DNA of 64,000 bases from Flavobacterium hydrophilum (GCF_003202405.1 NZ_QJHL01000001.1:1984001-2048000), one strand, 5' to 3'; shown: positions 1 to 9,754, numbered from the stretch's first letter. Made by a program: numbers and translations. The notes: generated by a model from the letters alone, not told the origin.

Positions 1-288
1 AATGTCCAGAGCGATCATTACATCATAGCGTCTGTCTACATCATAATCTGCAATTTCAACAATTTCATTCGCCAGATTTTTACTTTTTGAAATCTTGTAT
101 TCCTCAATAGCCTGATTTATATAATACCCTATTAACTGATTCTTAAATGGTAAGAAGGAATAATAATCATCAGTGTAATCACTATAGGAATATGATCTTA
201 TTTTATCTACTATCAACTTATGCTCATGTGGATGTTTCTTTGCAAACTCAGCTATTTCCTGCGTAATTATTTTTTCAAAATTTTTCAT
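1..288 (-). CDS. Hypothetical protein, partial (C-terminus beyond the window)
   Basis: The reading frame opens with ATG at 288 and stays open to the window edge, giving the first 96 codons (starts MKNFEKIITQ). The visible part is rich in charged and aromatic residues and has no signal peptide or membrane segment, so it looks cytoplasmic. Only one base separates its start from the stop codon of the upstream gene, so it is almost certainly translated from the same minus-strand message as the YwqK-like, TTG-start and LRR genes. I do not recognise the family. It is too short for the 60-residue ORF listing threshold to have mattered only because it is cut by the edge. Confidence 0.7.
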   Translation of the reverse strand, partial: MKNFEKIITQEIAEFAKKHPHEHKLIVDKIRSYSYSDYTDDYYSFLPFKNQLIGYYINQAIEEYKISKSKNLANEIVEIADYDVDRRYDVMIALDI

Positions 289-289
289 A

Positions 290-1462
290 TTATTGCTGTT
301 GTGCTTTTAAAATTGATTCTTTCAAAGTTTCTAAACTCAATGTTTCTTTTTGGGAAACCACTTTGGAATCTTCGTATTGCGTGTATTTATATTTGTCTTG
401 TTTTTCTTTTTCGATCAAAAATCCTCTCAACGGATTTCCTTTTTCATCCAGATATAAAACTGCATTCGTATTGATGCGTTTGTCCAGATCTAATACAAAC
501 GAATAATCATTGTTGTCCTGATTTGAAAAATATGGAATGGGCTGATTGTTCATCACCAAAAAAACTCTGGAAATTAAATTAGAATTTGGTCCGTAAGCCT
601 CGTTATACAATTTTTTATCGGTTTCCAGATTGTAATTCTGAGCCATTAAAACAGTATTATCGTTGAAGAAGAAATAGGATATAAAACCTGCTATTGGTTT
701 TATTTGCTGAGAAATATCAGCATAACTGAAGCTATATTTTGTAATGAGTTTATTTTCGACTTCATAAACCACATTTCCATTTTTAGAGTCCTGAAATTCG
801 ACTTTAATACTTCTAAACTTGTTATCTATTGCTTCATCTTCAACATTAGGCAGGCTTTCTTTATAAATAATATAACCATTAGGTAAAAATTTAAGTTTAA
901 TTAATTCTGCGTAATGTACCGCCATGACCCAAAAATCTACATTTGTGATTTTACCGTCCTTGTAATATTCTGAAGCTAAAAGATGCGCATCTTCTAAACG
1001 GAACTCTTCCTTATGAACCAATCCGTTCTCTAGTTTGTTGTTTTGATACGTTGTTTTAATGAATTTTAAATTGAATTCCTGACCTTCATTACTTATTAAA
1101 TCTAGTAATGAACAAGTATATTGAGCTATGAATCTTCCGTTTTGATAATAATCTATCAACGGAATTTCAAATTCGTTTCTATAAACAAAGTGTCCTTCAA
1201 AAGGTTTTCCTTCCTGATATTTCCCAACCAATTCTCTTTTCCCTTCTAAAAAATAACGGTAATTTGTTTCCTCTATTAGTTTTCCATCTTTGTATAAATG
1301 TTTGTATTCTGTCTTTTCATCATAAGAAGTATGAATTAATTCACCCTCACGTTGTCCTGCATTGTTCAGTTTTTCCTGATCGTATTTGTATTCCATATTT
1401 TTATTCTGTGCGTTCATAATGATATTTCCAAAAAGCAAAAAGAGTAAAATGATATTCTTCAT
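290..1462 (-). CDS. Secreted YwqK/MORN-like repeat protein
   Basis: A 390-residue protein with a signal peptide (MKNIILLFLLFGNIIMNAQ region, cleavage after about residue 18). Residues about 35-110 contain the pattern of YwqK-type antitoxin-like or MORN-like repeats: NAGQREGELIHTSYD, then YKDGKLIEETNYRY and YQEGKPFEGHFVYRN, in which Gly-Lys-Leu/Pro turns alternate with short beta strands. The rest is a strand-rich region with no recognised motif. It is the third gene of a minus-strand operon: 12 bases after the TTG-start gene and 1 base before the gene cut by the window edge. The YwqK name refers to a repeat fold found widely in Bacteroidota; a true toxin-antitoxin role is not supported here because the protein appears to be exported. 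Confidence 0.6.
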   Translation of the reverse strand: MKNIILLFLLFGNIIMNAQNKNMEYKYDQEKLNNAGQREGELIHTSYDEKTEYKHLYKDGKLIEETNYRYFLEGKRELVGKYQEGKPFEGHFVYRNEFEIPLIDYYQNGRFIAQYTCSLLDLISNEGQEFNLKFIKTTYQNNKLENGLVHKEEFRLEDAHLLASEYYKDGKITNVDFWVMAVHYAELIKLKFLPNGYIIYKESLPNVEDEAIDNKFRSIKVEFQDSKNGNVVYEVENKLITKYSFSYADISQQIKPIAGFISYFFFNDNTVLMAQNYNLETDKKLYNEAYGPNSNLISRVFLVMNNQPIPYFSNQDNNDYSFVLDLDKRINTNAVLYLDEKGNPLRGFLIEKEKQDKYKYTQYEDSKVVSQKETLSLETLKESILKAQQQ

Positions 1463-1474
1463 TTGAAACCGGTG

Positions 1475-2680
1475 TTAAAAAATATTGTTTATTTTGACAG
1501 ACCATCCATCACCATTATTTCGGTCGCGAAGATGATCTGCATTTCCAAAAATGACGACTTCCTCTAAATCTTCCAGTCTTTCACTTTGCGGACAGATTGC
1601 TTTGATTTGTAAGTATCGGTTATGAAATTCGGGAGAGTCCTGTACTTTTAATTCTAAACCGTTTTTACTAAAGTTGATATATTGTATATTCTGCTGCCAG
1701 ATTCCTTCAGAAAATTGATTGTAAAGTATAAATAAGCCTGTACCCTGCCCTACGATCAAAGTTTCTCCAATCAATAAACAATTGTTATCCTGACCCGGAA
1801 TCAGACAATGAATTTTATAAATCTCCGGAAAATCAATTAGTATGTTTTTAAAAGATAAAATCGTACCACCGGCCGTAACCCTTCCAAATAATGGTTCTGA
1901 CAAACTTGTGACAGAATCTCCATAATCTAAACCGGAAAACCAAACACCATCCTGAATGGTTTTACCGTTTTGGGTTTTAAAAAACGGTACCATTTTATGA
2001 ATTGGCTTTAAATTTTCAATTCCGAAATGTCCCAGACCCTGATTCCAGATTAAGACATCATCATTACTATATTTAGAAATGCCATAATCTTCGAGAACGA
2101 AATAATTTTCTGAATCTGAATCCGAAACATGTAACCCGATTGTTTTTGGATTGGACTGATCTATATCCTCGTCTCTAAAACCTGTAGTTTCTATCGTTAT
2201 TTTGTTTTGCCACTGTACCGGAACATAATCATCATGACTTCCGCAAGGCACACATTGGTACCAGCTTCCACTGATTAAAAACGAATCATCCTTGTCTTTT
2301 TGTATGGCATGTATTTCTGTTGCATATCCTTTATCAAATAGCCTGGAAGTTATGATGGTATTCTCTTTAAATAAAGCCAGTACAGCACCCGAGTATAAGC
2401 TTGAAAATTTACTGCCAAGCAGATAAAAGCCATTATTAAGATTATAGATACAATTCCATTTTAAATTTTTTGAAAACTTATAGCTGTCAATAATTTCCAG
2501 TTTATTAAGGACAATTATTTGCTGGGATAAAGATTTATATTCTTCTGTTTCCCAAATATTTAAAAGTACCATACAATCAACAGCTGAAGCACTCACTCCT
2601 GCAATTTCCGCATGATGGCTATCTTTAAATTTTTCTTTTAAATTTATTGACTTGATTGATATGTCTAAATTCTTAACCAA
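1475..2680 (-). CDS. Unrecognised 401-residue protein, TTG start
   Basis: The frame runs from TTG at 2680 with no in-frame ATG until about residue 37. The TTG lies two bases after the TAG stop of the LRR gene, so translational coupling would explain a weak start. The protein has no signal peptide. The sequence contains repeated short strand motifs such as NGFYLLGSKFSS, DSFLISGSWYQC and NYFVLEDYGISKY, suggesting a beta-propeller or similar all-beta fold, with the acidic run VSDSDSEN in the middle. A Cys-Pro-Cys (QCVPCG) occurs near residue 143. I do not recognise the family. Sitting between a secreted LRR protein and a secreted YwqK-like protein, a non-exported product is unexpected. Confidence 0.6.
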   Translation of the reverse strand: MVKNLDISIKSINLKEKFKDSHHAEIAGVSASAVDCMVLLNIWETEEYKSLSQQIIVLNKLEIIDSYKFSKNLKWNCIYNLNNGFYLLGSKFSSLYSGAVLALFKENTIITSRLFDKGYATEIHAIQKDKDDSFLISGSWYQCVPCGSHDDYVPVQWQNKITIETTGFRDEDIDQSNPKTIGLHVSDSDSENYFVLEDYGISKYSNDDVLIWNQGLGHFGIENLKPIHKMVPFFKTQNGKTIQDGVWFSGLDYGDSVTSLSEPLFGRVTAGGTILSFKNILIDFPEIYKIHCLIPGQDNNCLLIGETLIVGQGTGLFILYNQFSEGIWQQNIQYINFSKNGLELKVQDSPEFHNRYLQIKAICPQSERLEDLEEVVIFGNADHLRDRNNGDGWSVKINNIF

Positions 2681-2682
2681 TT

Positions 2683-4191
2683 CTAATTGATGATGATTTT
2701 TCGTCTTAATGGTTTATTATCTTTTTCCAAAACAATAAAATAAGCTCCTTTTGACAGTTGAGATAAATCGATTACATGGTTCTCTTCATTGTTTAAAATC
2801 ACAACTGATTTTTGTAATTGTCCCAACATATTGTAGACTGTAATTTTATCGAGAAGGGCATTCCTGATATTCAATAATCCACGGGAAGGATTTGGGTAAA
2901 CAATTGTTTTTTCAAAAAGCAAGTCGGCTGTTCCAAGCGTACAGCTTTCTGAATAACTCATAGATACATCTTTTTTGGAATCCCAGTTTGTACCCGAATA
3001 GCTTTGGCTGTCTACTAAAATACAGGTCAGATCCGGATTATTTTTAAAATTGGGATAATTAGGATAGGAATATGCAATTTTAGCATTGTTGGTATTTTTT
3101 AAATTAAGGCTGGTCAGTTTATTATTTTCACACTTTAAAAACTCCAAAACCTTATTTTGAGAAAGATCCAGACTGATCAATAAATTATCACTGCATTCTA
3201 ACCGATTTAATTTTAGCATTTTAGAAACATCTAAAACTGTAACCTGATTATTAGTCAGCATTACATTTATCAAAGAATTGTTGTTTTGAAAATCTAAAGT
3301 TGTTAATTTATTAAAATTACAAAGCAAGGTTTCCAGCTTATCATTTTTAGAAATATCAAGTGAAACAATCTGATTAGACGAACAGGACAAACTTTTCAGC
3401 AGTAAATTATGTGAAACATCTAAACCCGATAATTCATTCGATGCACAGGCCAGATAGGTTAATGCTTCGCAACCGGTAACATCAAGATTTTTCAGTTTAT
3501 TAGTCGCAGTTACTAAATAATCTAACTGTTTATTATTTGAAATATTTAAAACTGTTAACTGATTTTTGGAACAATCTAACCTGTTCAATAAAATATTAGC
3601 CGAAATATCTAAACTGGATAAATTATTGGTGTAGCAGGATAAATTTTTAAGTTTGACCGATTTTGATACATCCAAAGCAGCTAATGAATTTCCATGACAT
3701 AGCAATTCTTCCAATTCTCCATTGAGAGGCAATACAATGCTTGTAAGTTTATTAGAAACGCACTGCAGTTTTTTCAGCTCATTATTTGTCGCTGTATTTA
3801 GAGTAGTTAAATTATTTCTGGAACAATCTAAATAGCTTAAACTTATATTTGTAGAAAGATTCAGACTGGTTAAATTATTATTGTAACATTGTAAGGTAGT
3901 AAGATTTGTATTTTTGGAAAGATCAAGACTTTCCAATGAATTATAATAACAATAGAGTTCCTTAAGGGCAATAAAATCCTGGATTCCGGTTAAATCACTA
4001 ATGTTACTGTTATCAACTGCCAGAGATGTTATTCCGGCTATTGATGAAGTTAAAACCCGCTGATCAGGGTTTCCGCTGTCGATTCCTAAAGAAATAAGTT
4101 TTTTTTCAAAATTAAGATCAGGAATACTGGTATACTGTGCATAATTTGAAACACTAAAACAAAAACAAAAAGCGAGTAAAATATTTTTCAT
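2683..4191 (-). CDS. T9SS-exported leucine-rich-repeat surface protein
   Basis: A 502-residue protein. Residues 1-18 are a signal peptide ending in NYAQ. Residues about 60-385 hold some fifteen leucine-rich repeats of about 21 residues with the pattern NxxLxxLxCxxN, LTSLNLS and LxxLDVS, the form typical of Bacteroidota surface LRR proteins. After a Ser-rich linker, residues about 425-502 are a type A sorting domain: the YPNPSRG motif, then ITVYNMLGQ, LSKGAYFIVL and the final RRKIIIN. Such proteins cross the outer membrane by the type IX system and are released or anchored after the sorting domain is removed. It is the first gene of the operon that continues to the left window edge. A role in adhesion or protein binding is inference. 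Confidence 0.88.
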   Translation of the reverse strand: MKNILLAFCFCFSVSNYAQYTSIPDLNFEKKLISLGIDSGNPDQRVLTSSIAGITSLAVDNSNISDLTGIQDFIALKELYCYYNSLESLDLSKNTNLTTLQCYNNNLTSLNLSTNISLSYLDCSRNNLTTLNTATNNELKKLQCVSNKLTSIVLPLNGELEELLCHGNSLAALDVSKSVKLKNLSCYTNNLSSLDISANILLNRLDCSKNQLTVLNISNNKQLDYLVTATNKLKNLDVTGCEALTYLACASNELSGLDVSHNLLLKSLSCSSNQIVSLDISKNDKLETLLCNFNKLTTLDFQNNNSLINVMLTNNQVTVLDVSKMLKLNRLECSDNLLISLDLSQNKVLEFLKCENNKLTSLNLKNTNNAKIAYSYPNYPNFKNNPDLTCILVDSQSYSGTNWDSKKDVSMSYSESCTLGTADLLFEKTIVYPNPSRGLLNIRNALLDKITVYNMLGQLQKSVVILNNEENHVIDLSQLSKGAYFIVLEKDNKPLRRKIIIN

Positions 4192-4338
4192 GAAGTAAAA
4201 ATTATGAAATGGCTTATATTAGTTTTTATAATGACTGAAACCAGTTTAAAAGATCTGGCATTATTTTATGTATCCAGGCAAATTTAATTTTTACTCAAAC
4301 GAAAGGAATCACTATAAATAATGATTTTATGTCTTATC

Positions 4339-4376
4339 AAAAAAAGGGCTATCTAAAATTATAGATAGCCCTTTTT
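4339..4376 (-). terminator. Rho-independent terminator after the large adhesin-like gene
   Basis: Stem GGGCTATCT (4346-4354) pairs with AGATAGCCC (4363-4371) around an 8-base loop. Runs of A on the left and T on the right mean it could act in both directions; it lies 20 bases beyond the stop of the minus-strand gene at 4397. Confidence 0.85.
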
Positions 4377-4396
4377 ATATAAAACCTTAAGTGTTT

Positions 4397-6991
4397 TTAA
4401 TCTTTAATCAATTTCGACACATAGGTATTTTTATCACTTATTACTTTGACAAAATAAAGTCCTTGAGGCAAGCCTGATACATTGATTTTTTCAATACTGT
4501 TCTGAGATGCAAAAGATTGTTTTTTAACTACTTTGCCTGTTGAATCTGAAATAATGACTTCTGAAATTGCTTCATTCAAAGCAGAAACAGTCAATTCATT
4601 CGCTACAGGATTTGGATAAAGCTGAACATTTTCTTTGATTTTTGCATCCGGATCATTAGTAGTTGACGAATCATCTGTTTTTCCCGGTTTTAAACCATTT
4701 AAAATAGCATCTATAATTTCTGCTTTCTGCTCTTCTGTAATACCGGCAGTATTTGCTGATTTAGAAGTGGTATTAAACGTTAACTGATAGGTAAAGCCAC
4801 TATCATAACAATCACACTCGGGTGTGTACATTCCGATTATATACAATTTATTATTTGCAAAAGTATAACCAGGGAAAGTAGTAGTTAAATCCCATGTTGT
4901 TGGCGATGAAGTTCCTGCAAAAGGAGGCAGATTACTTCCTGTATTATTTCCATGGGCAAAAGTACTCCAGTTAATCACTATAGAAGGATATGAAGTTACC
5001 TCAGCTACATACCAATGGTATTTTCTGCAATTTCCTTTAATACTGTCATCTGTTGTCGCTATACTATTAACCGATGCAATAATTGCATTATTCGTTCCAT
5101 TGTGCTGTACGGTAATAGCAAGCCCCGGATCACCTAAAGCACCTACATAAATATCATCAATCGCCAGATCATTTCCATCACCGTTACCTGTTTCATCAAG
5201 ATAAATTCGTACCGTTTCGCTGGCTCCTGATGCAGTAAAAACCAAATCTGCATTTTGCCAGTCACAAGCATTTGCAGTAGCCACATTTACAGTAAATAAG
5301 GCTGAACTGGCAGATCCCGCTTCTATTTTAACTTTTGGAAGAATATCAAAAGTACATTGTTTCATATTTTTGAAATTCGCACAAAAACGATAAGTTTCCC
5401 CTCTTCTTAATCCTGTTATTGTTTGTTCCCAAACCACAGAAGAACCTGTTTGTTGTGTTTTTCCGTTCACTGTCAAATATTTGCTATTTGAGGCATACGC
5501 TACAGGATCAGCACAAAATGAATGATCTGTTACTGTTGCTCCAAAAGCCGCTGCAGTATTAGTTACATTATATTGTCCCGGATATGTAGATGCATCTAAA
5601 GTATAAGTACTGGTGAAACCTGAATTTCCAGCCTCAAAATTACCATTCACAACCAAATTTTCGGAATCACAACAATAGGCTCCTAAATTATTGATGCAAA
5701 AACAGATGTCATTGTCAAAACCTGCCGTTTGCCCATATTGCACTCCTAAAACAGGATTTGCAGAATACTGAACAACTGTTTGTACGTTTCCGTTTAAGTC
5801 AATTAAATTAAATGTGAGTTTTGCTACTACATCATAACAAGTTCCGGGCGTTTGATTTGGAAAATCAGTTGCCGCTACATCAACGGTATAATTGGACCCT
5901 GAAACTGTACTTGCCGCAATAGTATTCAGTAATGTTCCGTTTTGATAAATTTCAAAACTAATCTGAAGATTGGTTGCTGCTGCTGGAACAGTAAATGTCC
6001 CATTGAAAGTTTGTTTCGGATTTATACAATCGTGTCCTTTTAAATCTAAATCAATAACTCCTTCTGAAGTATTTTTACAAGTCGTACACGTATCATCAAT
6101 GTAAGTGTATCCTCTATGGCCACCTGCAGAGCAATCAGAGTTTATAAACATGATCACCACTTCTCTGCCAATATGGCTTGACAAGTCAAGATAAGCACAA
6201 CGCCAGTCTCTGTAATACTTAACTCCTTCCGGTGAATTGGTTGCATTAATAAAAGGATTCGACGGAGCTGCAATATCTACCATTTTATCAACCGTTACTC
6301 CTGTCATATCTACCGCTTCGGCAATAAAAAAGACTTCAGATCCATTTGCGCTCCCGTTTGCGTTTGAATGACTTTTATCCATTACCATAGCATATTGAAA
6401 ATAGTATTTTGCATTGGCTGCTGTTACAACAAATCGTTTAGCAATGCCTTCTGCCCCAAAACCCGGCTGGTCATTCCCTAAACGAATTGATTGTGTACCT
6501 GAAGATCCCGGTGCTGTTTTAGACATTGAAAAAGCCGGAGTCGAAGCCAATAAAAGAGCATCTGTACCTGTTGTTTCAATTGAAGTAAAATTCTGTCCGT
6601 ATGCTGTACCGGTGAAAGGTAAAGGCGAAATACCAGGATTCAGTATCAAGCCATTTTCAATAGGAAGCGACGTGCTTCCGTGTTTCAGGCTCAGACCGGT
6701 CCATCCGCTGTAACCACTTTCAAATCCAGAATTTGCACAAGGATTTTTAGATACTTTTATATTTTGCAGAATAGACTGAATTTGTGTAGAAGATTTAATA
6801 GAAGGTTCTGATTGGTTTTTGATAAACTGTTCAATATTTCTCGATTTAACTTCTTTAGACCAGCTTACATCAAATTCATAATGCAATCTTGTATTCTTGA
6901 CTGTAATTAATGTGTCCTGATATTTTTGTGCAGAAACAGACCCACACATTAAAATGAACAATCCCGTAATTAGATGTACAATTGTTTTCAT
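4397..6991 (-). CDS. Large T9SS-exported adhesin-like protein
   Basis: An 864-residue protein with a signal peptide (cleavage after SVSAQ, about residue 22). Residues about 82-305 begin with CANSGFESGYSGW and end with RGYTYIDDTCTTC, the layout of a jelly-roll or carbohydrate-binding-like domain bounded by cysteines. Residues about 440-620 are a second such domain opening with VVNGNFEAGNSGF. Residues about 625-760 carry another Cys-containing beta domain. The last 75 residues are a type A sorting domain: VQLYPNPVANELTV, ISDSTGKVVKK, LPQGLYFVKV. It stands alone, with its own terminator at 4346-4371. The domains suggest binding of a polysaccharide or other surface ligand, but no catalytic motif is visible, so substrate and role are unknown. 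Confidence 0.8.
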   Translation of the reverse strand: MKTIVHLITGLFILMCGSVSAQKYQDTLITVKNTRLHYEFDVSWSKEVKSRNIEQFIKNQSEPSIKSSTQIQSILQNIKVSKNPCANSGFESGYSGWTGLSLKHGSTSLPIENGLILNPGISPLPFTGTAYGQNFTSIETTGTDALLLASTPAFSMSKTAPGSSGTQSIRLGNDQPGFGAEGIAKRFVVTAANAKYYFQYAMVMDKSHSNANGSANGSEVFFIAEAVDMTGVTVDKMVDIAAPSNPFINATNSPEGVKYYRDWRCAYLDLSSHIGREVVIMFINSDCSAGGHRGYTYIDDTCTTCKNTSEGVIDLDLKGHDCINPKQTFNGTFTVPAAATNLQISFEIYQNGTLLNTIAASTVSGSNYTVDVAATDFPNQTPGTCYDVVAKLTFNLIDLNGNVQTVVQYSANPVLGVQYGQTAGFDNDICFCINNLGAYCCDSENLVVNGNFEAGNSGFTSTYTLDASTYPGQYNVTNTAAAFGATVTDHSFCADPVAYASNSKYLTVNGKTQQTGSSVVWEQTITGLRRGETYRFCANFKNMKQCTFDILPKVKIEAGSASSALFTVNVATANACDWQNADLVFTASGASETVRIYLDETGNGDGNDLAIDDIYVGALGDPGLAITVQHNGTNNAIIASVNSIATTDDSIKGNCRKYHWYVAEVTSYPSIVINWSTFAHGNNTGSNLPPFAGTSSPTTWDLTTTFPGYTFANNKLYIIGMYTPECDCYDSGFTYQLTFNTTSKSANTAGITEEQKAEIIDAILNGLKPGKTDDSSTTNDPDAKIKENVQLYPNPVANELTVSALNEAISEVIISDSTGKVVKKQSFASQNSIEKINVSGLPQGLYFVKVISDKNTYVSKLIKD

Positions 6992-7077
6992 AATAAGATA
7001 ATTTTGAGGTTAATAAATTGTATATACACACTTATATCAGATTCCATTTACAATTGTTACCTCTCAAAACTTCAAAA

Positions 7078-7115
7078 TAAAAAAAATGCCTCTCCAGAAA
7101 CCTGGAAAGGCATTT
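7078..7115 (-). terminator. Terminator of the type III glutamine synthetase gene
   Basis: Stem AAATGCC-TC-TCCAG (7084-7097) pairs with CTGGA-AA-GGCATTT (7102-7115), loop AAAC, with an A run at the left that becomes the U tract on the minus strand. It begins 22 bases after the stop at 7137. Confidence 0.85.
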
Positions 7116-7136
7116 AGAATAGTATAAAAACTTGTT

Positions 7137-9326
7137 CTATTTTGTAAGCAGCAATTCTCTGTATTTGGTCAATGTCCAAGTTTCATCATCAACCAATAAT
7201 TCTAATTTATCACAATGATTACGGATTTCTTCAAAATAAGGTTTCACTTTGTTACAATAAGCTTCAGCCGTTTTTTGTGCATCAGTTAAATGGTTTGCAG
7301 TTCTTCTTTCGTTAGTCATAGCTTCCACTTTCGAACTGATTCCTTCAATATGACTTGAAATTTCCTTGATCAGAATAATTTGTTCTTTGGCAATCGTTTC
7401 AAATTCTTTTCCAAAAATTTCTTTAAGGCCTTTTACGTTTTCAATTAAGGTATTCTGATAACGAATAGCGGTTGGAATTACATGATTCTTAGAAATATCG
7501 CCTAAAACCCTTCCCTCGATCTGAATTTTTTTAGTATATTCTTCTAATTCTATTTCGTAACGCGCTTCTGCTTCAATATGATTTAGAATTCCGAGTTCTG
7601 CAAATAAGTCTAAGGCTTGTTTAGAAACTTTGGCTTTAATAGCTTCCGGAGTTGTTTTAAAGTTACTTAAACCTCTTTTAGCTGCTTCTTTTTCCCATGC
7701 ATCGCTATAGCCGTCTCCTTCAAAAAGTATTTTTTTAGACAGTTTGATGTATTCTCTTAAAACATTGAAAATAGCCTCGTCTTTTTTCAGACCTTTAGTA
7801 TCGATTAAAGCATCTACTTCAATTTTAAAATCTTTCAGTTGTTTTGCCACAATCGCATTTAAAGTTGTCATTGCATTCGAACAGTTTGAATTTGAACCAA
7901 CTGCCCTGAATTCAAATTTATTTCCTGTAAAAGCAAAAGGCGACGTTCTGTTTCTGTCGGTATTGTCCAAAAGAACATCCGGAATTTTACCAACCACGTT
8001 CAGTTTTAAATCTGTTTTTTCTTCAGGAGATAATTTACCCGTAGTAACGCTTTCTAATTCAGTTAACACTTTGGTCAATTGTTCACCAATAAAAACCGAA
8101 ATAATGGCTGGTGGCGCTTCATTTGCCCCTAATCTGTGATCATTACTTGCTGTTGCTATAGAAGCTCTCAACAAGGTTTCATAATCGTTAACTGCTTTTA
8201 TCGTATTTATAAAGAACGTTAAAAACTGCAGATTACTCATTGGTGTTTTGCTCGGACTCAACAAGTTAACACCAGTATCAGTTGCTAAAGACCAGTTGTT
8301 ATGTTTTCCTGAACCATTTACACCTTTAAAAGGTTTTTCATGGAATAAAACTTTAAAATCATGACGCTCTGCAACTTTTTGCATGACATCCATTAATAAA
8401 GAGTTATGATCTACTGCAAGATTGGTTTCTTCAAAAATGGGTGCCAGCTCAAACTGATTTGGAGCTACCTCATTATGACGCGTTTTTACCGGAATTCCCA
8501 ACAACATGCATTCCTGCTCCAAATCTCTCATATAAGTAAGAGCACGTGTTGGAATAGATCCGAAATAATGATCATCTAATTGTTGTCCTTTTGCTGAAGT
8601 ATGTCCCAATAAGGTTCTTCCGGTCATCATTAAATCAGGACGTGAATTTGCCAATGCTTTGTCAATTAAAAAGTATTCCTGTTCCCAGCCCAAAGTTGCC
8701 GTTACCTTTTTTACATTTTTATCAAAATATTTACAAACCTCTGTAGCTGCTTCATCCATGGCCGATAAAGCTCTTAACAATGGAATTTTATTATCTAATG
8801 CTTCACCTGTGTAAGCAATAAATACGGTAGGAATACATAAAGTTGTACCATAAATAAAAGCCGGAGAAGTTGGGTCCCAGGCTGTATATCCTCTGGCTTC
8901 GAATGTATTTCTGATTCCACCATTCGGAAAACTGGATGCATCCGGCTCCTGCTGTACCAATTGTGCACCACCAAATTTTTCTACAGGATCGCTTCCGTCA
9001 TAAGAAGTTTCAAAAAAAGCATCGTGTTTTTCTGCTGTAGTCCCGGTAAGCGGCTGAAACCAGTGTGTGTAATGGGTAACACCTTTGGCCAAAGCCCACT
9101 CCTTCATTCCCATGGCGATATAATCTGCCAGCTTTCTGTCTATTTTAGTTCCGTGTTGAATAGCATCCCTCACTCCTTTAAAAGCATCTGAAGTCAAATA
9201 CTGCTTCATCGCTTTCTCATTAAAAACATTTGCCCCGAAAATAGTTGACTTTCTGTCAATTTCCTCAAAATGTACAGGCTTTCTTGATGAAGCTTCCTGT
9301 AAGGCCTGAAAACGTAATGTTGACAT
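7137..9326 (-). CDS. glnN: Glutamine synthetase type III
   Basis: A 729-residue cytoplasmic enzyme that makes glutamine from glutamate, ammonia and ATP. The length and N-terminus (FGANVFNEKAM near residue 30) fit the type III family first described in Bacteroides, which is about 1.5 to 2 times longer than types I and II. Catalytic-domain landmarks are GWEQEYFLID near residue 212, KTRHNEVAPNQFE near 285, GSGKHNNWS near 340 and the NDHRLGANEAPPAI segment near 395. The C-terminal 200 residues are the helical extension of this family. It is divergent from a type II glutamine synthetase across 428 bases, and a TATATTTG box (9384-9377) lies about 50 bases upstream of its start. Having two unrelated glutamine synthetases side by side suggests they are used under different nitrogen conditions. 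Confidence 0.95.
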   Translation of the reverse strand: MSTLRFQALQEASSRKPVHFEEIDRKSTIFGANVFNEKAMKQYLTSDAFKGVRDAIQHGTKIDRKLADYIAMGMKEWALAKGVTHYTHWFQPLTGTTAEKHDAFFETSYDGSDPVEKFGGAQLVQQEPDASSFPNGGIRNTFEARGYTAWDPTSPAFIYGTTLCIPTVFIAYTGEALDNKIPLLRALSAMDEAATEVCKYFDKNVKKVTATLGWEQEYFLIDKALANSRPDLMMTGRTLLGHTSAKGQQLDDHYFGSIPTRALTYMRDLEQECMLLGIPVKTRHNEVAPNQFELAPIFEETNLAVDHNSLLMDVMQKVAERHDFKVLFHEKPFKGVNGSGKHNNWSLATDTGVNLLSPSKTPMSNLQFLTFFINTIKAVNDYETLLRASIATASNDHRLGANEAPPAIISVFIGEQLTKVLTELESVTTGKLSPEEKTDLKLNVVGKIPDVLLDNTDRNRTSPFAFTGNKFEFRAVGSNSNCSNAMTTLNAIVAKQLKDFKIEVDALIDTKGLKKDEAIFNVLREYIKLSKKILFEGDGYSDAWEKEAAKRGLSNFKTTPEAIKAKVSKQALDLFAELGILNHIEAEARYEIELEEYTKKIQIEGRVLGDISKNHVIPTAIRYQNTLIENVKGLKEIFGKEFETIAKEQIILIKEISSHIEGISSKVEAMTNERRTANHLTDAQKTAEAYCNKVKPYFEEIRNHCDKLELLVDDETWTLTKYRELLLTK

Positions 9327-9376
9327 TTATATAATTTTAAAAATTCGTAATAATATTGATTGAAATAAAGTGAAAA

Positions 9377-9384
9377 CAAATATA
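9377..9384 (-). promoter_or_regulatory. Candidate -7 box for the type III glutamine synthetase
   Basis: Read on the minus strand the sequence is TATATTTG, a full match to the Bacteroidota -7 consensus TAnnTTTG. No clear TTG box lies 19-23 bases further upstream. The untranslated leader would be about 45 bases. Confidence 0.5.
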
Positions 9385-9709
9385 TAGAATAAAAAAGCCT
9401 TTTTTTATCATAAGTTTTAGATTTTTGAAAAGGATTTTTTCAATAAAAGGCACAATTTATAAAGAATTCTGAAATGCTTTTAAAAAAATATAACAAAACA
9501 TACGAATAATACTAAGGAAATAAACAATTTTTCATAATTGGAACAGAAATAAAATTAAAAAACAGATATGTTTATTACGAATTTATTTTTAAAACATTAA
9601 AAAATTGCTATTTTTTAAATATACCCCTATCAAAATTGCGCTTATGTAAAAAATTATATCTATCGAAACAAAATACACCCCCTAATTTTTATGACTTAAA
9701 AAATAAATC

Positions 9710-9717
9710 TATATTTG
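9710..9717 (+). promoter_or_regulatory. Candidate -7 box for the type II glutamine synthetase
   Basis: TATATTTG matches TAnnTTTG exactly and lies 37 bases before the ATG at 9755. The upstream region lacks a clean TTTG at the usual distance, which would fit an activator-dependent promoter. Confidence 0.55.
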
Positions 9718-9754
9718 ACCCAGCGAAAAAACAAAAAAATTAATTTATATTATT

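Larger units (their letters stand above)
9327..9754. other. Divergent control region between the two glutamine synthetase genes
   Basis: 428 bases without a gene, extremely AT-rich, with several poly-A and poly-T runs. It holds one TAnnTTTG box for each divergent gene (9377-9384 on the minus strand, 9710-9717 on the plus strand). A C run, ATACACCCCC, lies at 9673-9682 and ATACCCCTAT at about 9620, two similar C-rich words in otherwise C-poor DNA that could be regulator contacts. No hairpin or small gene was found. Confidence 0.6.

Noticed and set aside
290..1462. Toxin-antitoxin system around the YwqK-like protein
   Set aside because: The protein has a signal peptide and no toxin-like partner is visible; the antitoxin label comes only from the family name.
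6414..6713. A 99-codon frame on the plus strand inside the adhesin-like gene
   Set aside because: It is the shadow of a well-supported minus-strand gene; its Pro/Arg-rich product has no domain.
7744..8139. A 131-codon plus-strand frame inside glnN
   Set aside because: It lies wholly within a clear glutamine synthetase gene and has no sensible start context.
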